This document shows positions 57,179 through 64,000 of a DNA stretch of 64,000 bases, one piece after another. The stretch spans positions 139,442,897 to 139,506,896 of the forward strand of contig NC_081407.1 of the NCBI RefSeq assembly GCF_030272615.1, in the 5' to 3' direction. Source of the DNA: Cryptomeria japonica. Its lineage: Eukaryota; Streptophyta; Pinopsida; Cupressales; Cupressaceae. The translations under genes and the position numbers were made by a program. The stretch's first letter is position 1, and the number at the start of each line of letters is the position of its first letter. The notes under the pieces are model-generated. The model did no database searches and was not told where the DNA came from. It saw only the letters and a list, made by a program, of their open reading frames with translations.

Positions 57179-58172
57179 CCAACTATTACTATCATTGTCC
57201 TTATGACCCCTAAACCCTAATCCCTTTGCTTTTATTTTTTCCCAGTTTGAGAATCAAAGCATCGCCAAATGTAGGCCAACTTGTTACATTCACAAGTTCC
57301 CTTGTGTTTACCAACAAAACACATCAAACCGTTGAGTTATCCTAATTAGTCAAGACCTGACAAAATGAACATTAAGGTTATCCTCTTTGATCATTCATAA
57401 CAACATTAGGGATTTTCTTATTCAAGAGAGGATAGGATACACTCAACATTCTAATCTGTGCTGACCAGAGCATACTTTTGAATATCTTAGTAGAAATGAG
57501 TTCTCCATAATCCATAAGGTAGTAGAAAGTGCTTTTGGATTCAAATGTATATTTTCACATCAATGTTCTAGATCATACTTAATGATTCATCATCAAGAAG
57601 AGAAGAGCTATGATTTGGATTGTAAACTTGGCACTTAAAATGGAGGTATGGGTGAGGAGGTGACAAGAAGACTGCAAAACAAAGGACAAAAAAGGAGGAA
57701 AGTAGATGAAAAACAAAAAGGATAGAAAGAAAAATAAATGCCCAAAGAAAAAGAAGGCATGCAATTTATAAACATAAATTAATAATTTATGTTAGAAGTG
57801 ATTAAAATCAATATCAAGTAAATATACATTAGTATTTATTCATAAATAAACTGAAAGAATATGTATTGATGACTAAGGTATCTAATATTGAAAATGCTAA
57901 ATGATATTAATAGAAGATACTAAAAAATAACAATATGCATATGTATAATGATGATATGTGAGTATGATAATATTGATATATGTAACTGCAAACAAGAATT
58001 TAAATATTTGTTGATATATAAAATTTAGCTATCTAAAAAATGCTACATATTGATAGAAGATATTGAAAAATAATAATATCCATATGTATAATGATGATGT
58101 ATATATGTGAAAATTTGATATATGTAAATGCAAACAAATTTTTTAATGATGTCAAAGGCATATGAACAGTAT
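57179..58172. other. AT-rich DNA with a 146-bp tandem duplication
   Basis: No gene seen. The second half (57891-58145) is a diverged tandem duplication: AAAATGCTAAATGATATT... at 57891 and AAAATGCTACATATTGAT... at 58037, both containing CATATGTATAATGATGAT and GATATATGTAA-TGCAAACAA. Confidence 0.6.
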
Positions 58173-59640
58173 TGTTGGTATGTTCATTGCCATTGATGTC
58201 AAGAAAGATAAAATGAACATCATTGATGATTTAATACATGACGTTAATAGATACAAAGAGCAGATTGAGAAAAAGGATGGCGACCATTGTAATTGCTGGC
58301 CACGATCTAGTTTACTTCGATATTTAAAGATCAAAGAACAAAGCCAATAATATCTGAGAGAGTACCCAAACATATTCAATTAACTCAACTATGGAAAAGA
58401 TTTTAAAATGACATTATTTATGGGCCAACTTGAAATTAAAATAATATCAAATGCTGGCCGACCTGAGATATTAAGTTGAATGTTGGTCGACTACCTTATA
58501 ATAGTCACCTATAAGGGGAGAAAGTAAAGTCATATTAAATGGGCCAACCAACTTCTCATTTACCAAGTCAAATTCATATCAATACGATTGCCCATGTTTT
58601 AGCAGTCTATTGTATCCCTGGCCAAGGAGGAATTATTTGTGTTTTTGTTAACATACTAATAACTCATACTTGGCTGACTTCCCTGTTAGTGCCCAAGACA
58701 AAGGCATATAAATAAAGGTTTGCTCATTCAAGTCATATGCGTAATAGTGATTCACAAGAGCAGAAATTAGTGATTCTAATACAGCAGTGATTAAATATAA
58801 GACAGACAGCAATTAAGATGACAGTTATATGTTAATCAAGGCAGCGATTAGTGAGTATAGTGCAGTGATCAAGAGACATGACCAATTAAATGGATATTTC
58901 TTTTCAAAGAGGTGTGTCTCCTCAATTAGATATGAAGATTAAATAGAATAAGAAGAATGTGGGGAATGAAGTGAGAGATTTGTGTGGAATAGTGTTGAAG
59001 ATCTATATTGAAGGAAAATTGGAGTTAGTTATCACAAGATTTTGAGCAGTCATTGAGAACAGAAATACAATGAAGAATCAGACCATTTAGAGCAGACCTA
59101 GAGCAGAAAAATAATGAAAAATAATTCAGATTTATATTGAAGAAAGTTGGAGAATATTTGTTGAAGAAGGTGACATTAAATTTGTGAAAGAAGACATGGT
59201 GCATCATCTAAGAGCAAATTTGTGAGAGAGAATATGTAGATTTGAGGAGAAAAGTAGAATAAATTGATTGTAGTAAATTTGTGAGAGAAGACATAGTTTG
59301 AGAAGGAGAATACTTAGTTATTTGGAAGTTGGTACTTCCCAAAAGAGGTTGGTGCCTCCTACTCAGTTGGTGCTCCATTGTGGGGATTGGTGTCTCTAGT
59401 AGGTTGGTGCCTACAAAGTTTGTAAGACAAGTTTATATAAGCAATATTTTGTGATGGTTTTCTCCCATAAGGGTTTCCACATAATTTGTGTGTTCTTCTT
59501 GTGTTGCATAATTGTTGGATCTAATGTGAATGATATTGTGCAATTGATATGCTTGTGCTATTTAAGCTTGTCTTCATTATATTGTATATTGATATATATC
59601 CTTGATCAAAATTAGATACATTGATAAATAATATTTATGT
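58173..59640 (+). repeat. Copia-type LTR, 3' limit uncertain
   Basis: Starts TGTTGGTATGTTCATTGCCA followed by TTGATGTCAAG, like the copia LTR at 50182. Near its end are four or five GTTGGTGC-type motifs (59330-59430) and then GATGGTTTTCTCCCATAAGG and GTTTCCACATAA, the same module. No PBS, gag or target duplication was found, so it may be a degraded solo LTR. Confidence 0.55.
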
Positions 59641-60491
59641 GACAAACAAAAAAAAGACTTGAAATGAATTTGTGCCTTATTAGTCTATTAATCTATATAT
59701 CACTATGTAAATATGTAATATTATATGTATGTTGATGTATATCAAACTATATGTGAAAACTATATATATATATATATGAGTCTCGACGGATGGACTTAGT
59801 TGCAATAGATAATTAACAAAACAAAAAAAGAAAAAAACTTAAAACCTATTCATTCAAAATATAATCTTAACACTCTATAGGCATACTCATTTCATTTGTA
59901 AGCACAAAGAGGAGGAAAAAAAGAGCAATGGAGCCAAAATATATGCCATAGAAGAGAAGCCAACACGCAAATTGAGCAACATTGAAGATTGATTGATTAA
60001 CATTTGGGCAGGTTTGTGGAAACCATTGATGCATTTATAAGATCCTATAGAACATTTGGATGAATCCACCATTGATTTGAAGCAGCCCACCATCGATTTG
60101 AAGAGGTAATTTTGTATTTTGAATTTTTTTTTTCATTTTTTGTTATTTAAATTTTATGTATTTTTTATATTTGTTTTTTTATTCCATTTTAGGTTGATGG
60201 AACCAAAAAAAACAAAAAAACTAGATATTTTAAATCTTTTTATTAACAAACCTTAGCTGTAATTCCTTACCATTTTTTATTTTTTTATTTTTATATCTTA
60301 ATTTAACTATAAACTATGGATATAAATTAATTTTCCATTTATTTCTTATTGCAATGTACTTTACATTTATAAAATGTTCTAATGTCGACCCTAGTTAGAA
60401 AGGGCTCATGTTGGAAACATATCCTTGATTCAAAGAAGGGGAGGTAAATTGCATGCATTGCAAGTCAAAAACGTTTGAGGGAGGCACTAAC
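59641..60491. other. AT-rich spacer with a TA microsatellite
   Basis: A short TA run at 59760-59777 and T-rich tracts (60120-60190, 60270-60300). Nothing coding. Confidence 0.5.
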
Positions 60492-60818
60492 CATAGTTGA
60501 ACTACTCGTGACTCGGCTCGACTCGCCAAGCCCCTGGGAAAAAAACTTTGGGAAAACTCGGAAAAACTCGGCGAAAAACTCGGCAATGTAAAAACACACT
60601 TAATTTTAATAAAAAACGCATTTTTTTGCAAAATTTAATGAGAAGATGCATCCAATGAGTCAATAAATGATAACACAAAAGAAACAAGCTGATTCTAGAT
60701 ATATTTCAATGCAAAGTGTCTACAAAATCGCATCCTCATGAGGAATGCTGATGGCTGGAAGCAAAATAGTAAATAGTTTTTGTAAAACCAAAAGCAAATA
60801 CATCATTACAAATTACAA

Positions 60819-61390
60819 TTACAACTTCCTCTTCCCAACTCTAGGTAAAACTAGAGGAGAGGTAAAACTAGAGGGTCTATTCCTAGAAGTCTGTAGTGGG
60901 CGTGACTGTGCCTCCTCGCTCGGTATGGCTGGCTCATCCTCCATCCTGGATGAAGCTATGTCTCCACCTGCTTGTGGCATTGGCAATGACTCCTCATCCT
61001 CATTCTCTTCCTCCTTAATGTCATCCAGCATGAAAGCAAATCCACCCCCCTCCTCCATAGCTTGCCTCTCCAAATCAGTGTTGTCATCCTCAGAAAACAA
61101 TGGAGGTTGCTCCTGTGATGTCCAATCACTGTAAGGATCTATATCATCCAAGTCAAGTGGACCACCTGCTACTTCCTCTACCTTCCTTACGTGCAATCGA
61201 AGATTATATTGCACAAAGACAAGGTCATTGAGGTGTTTTTGAGCTAGCTTGCTCCTCTTCTTCGTGTTGATGGTTTCAAACAAGCTCTAATTGTGCTCAC
61301 AACTGGATGAACTACAAGGTTAACATAAGATTCTGAGGGCAAATTTTTTGAGATTTGGGGTATTTCCACCCCAATTTTGCCACCAAGCAT
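60819..61390 (-). pseudogene. hAT transposase C-terminal (dimerisation) region
   Basis: From about 61390 the minus frame reads AWWQNWGGNTPNLKKFALRI, then PCSSSSCEHN, then SLFETINTKKRSKLAQKHLN and DLVFVQYNLRLHV. Plant hAT transposases end with AxRxLSQxCSSSACERNWSxFExIHTKKRNRL and the following LNDLVYVxYNxRL. Two in-frame stops replace expected Gln and Trp. The frame then runs open as an acidic tail to 60819. A TTTGTAG just upstream (61391) could be a splice acceptor. The catalytic core is absent. Confidence 0.82.
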
Positions 61391-61659
61391 CTACAAATTA
61401 AAATTAGGTTGAAAGTAGCACCCCTCGCCGGGGTCTGAGGGTGAGAAAAAGAGGGGTAGAGAGATAGGTTTAGATCTTGGTGGAGATCTACAAACGCGCA
61501 ATATTTGAAATTTCATCATTCATACTTATAGTTTCAAACTTTCAACTCTAAAATGTATAATACCAAGATTTCTTCAATGCTAATTATGTTGTTATATGGA
61601 CTTGGAGCATAATCAGACTCAGAGGTTAAATTTCCCCTACTTCCATCAGCGCAGTTTCC

Positions 61660-61725
61660 ACCTATATTTTTCAACGGGGGTTTGGGGGCAGCGCCCCCAA
61701 GTTGGGGTCAAGGGGCCAAAAATAC
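61660..61725. repeat. GC-rich hairpin in the hAT remnant
   Basis: GGGGGCAGCGCCCCC within a G-rich context is a perfect short palindrome with a 5-base centre. It is strikingly GC-rich for this region. Confidence 0.6.
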
Positions 61726-62045
61726 TTTTATTATTTTATAAAGGCGTCGGGTGTCATAAAGTATAAGAAAGGAAAAAGACATATTGAAATGCCACTTATA
61801 CTTAAATGTTATATTTCATGTGTATATTCTGTTGAAGAGAATGAAATTGACCTGAAAAAACAAAAATTGATAATTTTTTGACATGTTTGGGCCTCTTTTT
61901 TTAGTCTAGCCAAGTTTTTAAAGAAACTCGCCGGCGATTACTCAGCGAGTTTTTTCTGCGAGTTAAAGTCAGAAAAACTCGCAAAGCTCAAAAACTCGGC
62001 GAGTTTTTGAAGCTCGCCGAGTACTCTGCGAGTGTGTCATCTATG

Positions 62046-63299
62046 ATGAAAATCATTATTTCCTTTTGATTTTTGAAATATCACACTACACAAATATTAT
62101 GTTGAGACATTAAAGAATGCACAAAAGCACGTCATGATGTTGTGTGCATGCTACACAACCAATTAGAGATTTGAGCATCAAAAGGAACTAAAATAGAGGC
62201 AAAGAGAAGAGAGGACAGCCATTTATGGAGACTCTTCTTCAATTCCTCTATTTACCAAATCTTAGAGTAGTGGTAGTGTTAGTGTTAGTGTTGGGCCTAG
62301 AGTTCATGGATCTAAATTAAATTTATAGATTTAATAAAGACATTTTGACTTTAGTTTGCTTTATGCTTGATTACTTTAGTCATTCTTATCCACATTGGAT
62401 AAGTCTATTGTAATTTTATGTAAGGACACTTTCACTCCTTATTTCATTAAGCTGAATGAATATCTTGGTAGTCTTTCAACTAGAGCTCAACTAGAGCTTT
62501 GGGATCAGTTAAAGAGTGATTACCTAGGGATTTTGCTGGCAAAAATGAATTGAGGGATCACTAGTAGCACAGGAAAGAGCCAAAAGACATTATACATCAC
62601 ACTCATACGGATTTGCATCAAGGGTGAAAAAATCATGGCATTTTTCTATTGAGTTGTGGCTAGAAAGGAAAGATTCTTTTATAGAAAATCACGACTAGTA
62701 TTTGGTGCAAATTGTAGGTAGACTTTTTTCCAAAATCACATGTCCTTTTCTGCAAATCAAGCCTATATTCAATCAATATGGTTTCAGTGGTGGATTTTTT
62801 GCCTTTAAAAATTAAAAAAAAAAGGTTCGAGGGGATTTGGTGATAGATTTCGTTGATTTTGTCATTAAAAATTGCATTCAAGGTTTAAATAAACATTGCT
62901 ACTATTTTGGTTTATTTAATGTGGCTAGAGTTATAGAGTATTTTTGGTGCTTTTTCTTTGAAAAATTGTAGTTTTGAGTAGTTTTTAATTTTTAACTAGG
63001 GGTACCTGCAGCTAGGATTTTTCCTACAATCCACTAGTTAAGGTTTGAACAAAAATTGAGGGTTTTCACATCAAATCTAGGCAGCTAGGTTTTTTTGCAT
63101 ATTTTTTAGATATTTTTCACAATTCTTAATAAACAATATTTTACTAGATATTTTGTTCCACAAACTATGGCTTGGATTTTCTTTGTTCTTTTGCTAGAAT
63201 TTGGACAGTATTTTGTGGAAGGTTTTGTCTAAGCTTGGGGCAAAATTTGTGGAAGGTATTAGTAGAAAGCAAGAGATTTTATCATGTCAAGAAGGTGTT
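62046..63299. other. AT-rich DNA, nothing recognised
   Basis: No long frame, terminal repeat or family motif is seen. Confidence 0.5.
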
Positions 63300-64000
63300 G
63301 ATTTTAACACTTTCAGATTGATATAAACTCAGAATTTATATTTAGTTTCTAATTAGTTTGATTAGCTGAAAGAATTTGAAACTAGTGACAACATAGAAAT
63401 GAACAAATCGAGAACAAGACACAGTTACCCTGGGAAAACCTCCTAGGAGGAAAAACCCAGCCAGAAAAGATCCTCAGATCTGATTATGGATTATAGTTAT
63501 GTAATCATTACAACATTTATCTCAAGTACTTGTAGGTTCAGATGTTGCTGTCACAAGAAAGATGGCAGATTGAGGTAGCTGCCTTCAAGATTAGCTTGCT
63601 GTCACATGAGTGATGGTTGCTGCCATTTCGCTGCTCCTTTAACCTAGATTGCAGACCTTCAAGGAATTCGCTGTGTATTCACTAAGTTCGCTGACTCCTA
63701 ATGATGAATTTCGCACCTCAACTAGCAGATGTAAATTGCTGATGTGGCAGAGGTAATTGCTGTAAGTGCAGATGTAATATTTCTCCCTGAAGTTCGCATT
63801 AGCCAGGCATATGCATTCCGCATGAATGAAAACTGAATGAGTGAATTGTGATGTGAGGTTTATGCTTATTTATATGTGGAGCAATACTCCTAAACATGTC
63901 GGCTTGCCTTATAAATTAAAACCTTTTTAATTTATTTAATGTGAAATGTATTGGGATAGGGTTGGCCCTATCATGATGGCGTGTTAGGATTGAATGTAGC
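63300..64000 (-). repeat. Part of a copia-type LTR, open at the right edge
   Basis: At about 63425-63470 the minus strand reads CTGGCTGGGTTTTTCCTCC, then TAGGAGGTTTTCCCAGGGTA, the GGGTTTTTCC...GGTTTTCC module seen in the R/U5 part of the other copia LTRs here. The rest is LTR-like in composition. Boundaries and target copies are not visible. Confidence 0.35.

Larger units (their letters stand above)
60492..62045 (-). mobile_element. hAT transposon remnant
   Basis: Ends are imperfect inverted repeats: CATAGTTGAACTACTCG at 60492 and, reading inward from 62045, CATAGATGACACACTCG. Both subterminal regions are dense in AAAAACTCGGCGAG-type repeats. The centre holds the C-terminal part of a hAT transposase on the minus strand. 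No matching 8-bp target copies were found. The remaining transposase is missing, so this is an internally deleted, dead copy. Confidence 0.7.

Noticed and set aside
60745-61134. 129-residue plus frame, Ser-rich
   Set aside because: Antisense of the acidic tail of the hAT transposase remnant.

Overview
This is a stretch of nuclear DNA from a large, AT-rich plant genome, probably a gymnosperm (inference from the very long nested LTR elements, the Tat-type gag/pol and the mix of families). Almost everything recognisable is transposon sequence, mostly inactivated by C-to-T type decay (CAA/CAG/TGG to stop, GAT/GAC to AAT/AAC). There are no bacterial-type operons, rRNA, tRNA or CRISPR arrays. The only trace of an ordinary host gene is two small exons of a PDS5-like Tudor domain at 44.46-44.70 kb.

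Layout. (1) 1-14739: a Ty3/gypsy element of the Tat lineage on the minus strand. The 5' LTR is at 13308-14739 with its PBS at 13286-13303. Gag, protease, RT, RNase H, a second RNase H and integrase follow leftward to 2803. Beyond pol lie a 1.3 kb spacer and a decayed antisense reading frame. The 3' LTR is outside the window. (2) 14740-17656: old sequence with little recognisable. (3) 17676-29942: an L1-type LINE on the plus strand, bounded by a perfect 19-bp duplication, with DUF4283-like ORF1, endonuclease, RT, zf-RVT and RNase H. It is split by a 2.7 kb copia-type solo LTR (22891-25627) and a short LTR element (27458-29600). (4) 29962-33370: unidentified. (5) 33371-40773: an LTR element whose right LTR was hit by a second LTR element (35834-40588), which itself carries a MITE in its 5' LTR. 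Neither shows gag or pol, but each carries an unfamiliar reading frame. (6) 40774-45616: AT-rich DNA with tandem repeats and the Tudor exons. (7) 45617-54512: an LTR element holding a solo LTR (46892-48458), abutted by a copia element (LTR 50182-51697). The copia gag is interrupted by a short LTR element (52079-54246), which contains a 405-bp MITE. (8) 54513-64000: a CpG-rich block, an LTR with a TATA box, another copia-type LTR, a hAT transposase remnant (60492-62045) and part of a further LTR-like region.

The most unusual signal is shared by the two short LTR elements at 27458-29600 and 52079-54246. Each is bounded by a correct 5-bp target duplication, yet both outer ends are the U3 end of the LTR: a whole or partial inverted LTR has been added beyond the 3' LTR, and several joints show microhomology. 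This suggests template switching during reverse transcription followed by integration through two U3 ends. A second theme is that three non-autonomous LTR elements carry long non-retroviral reading frames I do not recognise.
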